DNA of 64,000 bases from Ryuthela nishihirai. Its lineage: Eukaryota; Arthropoda; Arachnida; Araneae; Heptathelidae. The notes beneath the pieces were generated by a model, which saw only the letters and a program-made list of their open reading frames with translations, was not told the DNA's origin and searched no databases. Positions 63,641-64,000 of the stretch are shown here, piece by piece. Position 1 is the stretch's first letter. Each line of letters begins with the position of its first letter. The stretch lies in contig JAWZYU010000017.1 of assembly GCA_038380435.1 (NCBI GenBank), positions 26,346,483 through 26,410,482 of the forward strand. Reading direction: 5' to 3'. A program made the position numbers and the translations under genes.

Positions 63641-64000
63641 ACTGAAGTGTAAACCCGAATTTCTAAAATAAATGGTAAGAGAAATAAAACAAAAGCTGCA
63701 ATTACAAACGTCCACTGTTCAGCAATAAATCAACCTAAAATTTGATTTTCAGACTGAAATACTGCAATTCTTCCTCCCTCCCCCCCCCTCATTAAAAAAT
63801 TTAGAATTATTATTTTTATTCTTCTTCCTTTAAATTTATGTGTCTAATTACTAGCTACTTGCTGTTGCAAAGAACGACGGAGTCATTTGCAAGAAAGCCG
63901 TTAATTATTCAGCCAGCGTTGGCTGATGAGGCTTGGACAAGTTCTTGGCAATGACCGGCGCTTAAATGTAACGACTACTGTGCAAATGACAACCTAATTA
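63641..64000. other. No gene seen
   Basis: AT-rich with a C-run near 63779-63789. Nothing recognised up to the window end. Confidence 0.4.

Overview
This is eukaryotic, AT-rich, intron- and transposon-dominated DNA, almost certainly from an arthropod. A chelicerate (spider or horseshoe crab) is my guess, based on the arthropod-like syndecan sequence and the abundant tRNA-derived SINEs; I cannot name the species. There is no bacterial gene organisation, and most open frames are shadows of repeats.

The only host gene I can identify is part of a syndecan (heparan-sulfate proteoglycan) gene on the minus strand. Four internal exons (28715-28768, 21510-21654, 16747-16838, 8145-8349) have consensus splice sites and matching phases. 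Together they encode about 165 residues of ectodomain: an acidic Ser-Gly glycosaminoglycan-attachment segment, a Thr-rich stalk, and a juxtamembrane segment ending QTSFFGQPGILA. The transmembrane/cytoplasmic exon must lie left of base 1. I could not find the signal-peptide exon.

0.3-7.4 kb: an old RTE-like LINE split by a younger one with a 12-bp target-site duplication (TSD). The younger LINE was itself invaded by a tRNA-cored tandem/inverted array and by a solo LTR. 8.1-29 kb: syndecan exons in introns holding two more RTE-like LINEs (11.7-15.1 and 22.9-26.3 kb), a second solo LTR and small SINEs. 29.8-31 kb: a second tRNA-cored mirror repeat and a long near-perfect inverted repeat. 33.8-57.8 kb: a SINE-saturated region dominated by one family with a Thr(CGT)-like tRNA head (SINE-A). 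It is often inserted into older SINE-A or SINE-B copies, and is mixed with MITEs, a hAT-like element, a foldback-like element with satellite interior (44.9-47.0 kb) and a GC-rich block of unknown origin. 58.1-63.0 kb: an almost intact two-ORF LINE of the Jockey superfamily (L2/Daphne/CR1-like) sitting in a 42-bp minisatellite and broken by one recent SINE-A.

The window is best read as layers of insertions. TSDs and interrupted copies give relative ages. The most unusual structures are the tRNA-cored inverted/tandem repeat family, the foldback element with orientation-switching satellite, the tripled SINE under a single TSD, and the TE-stuffed syndecan locus.
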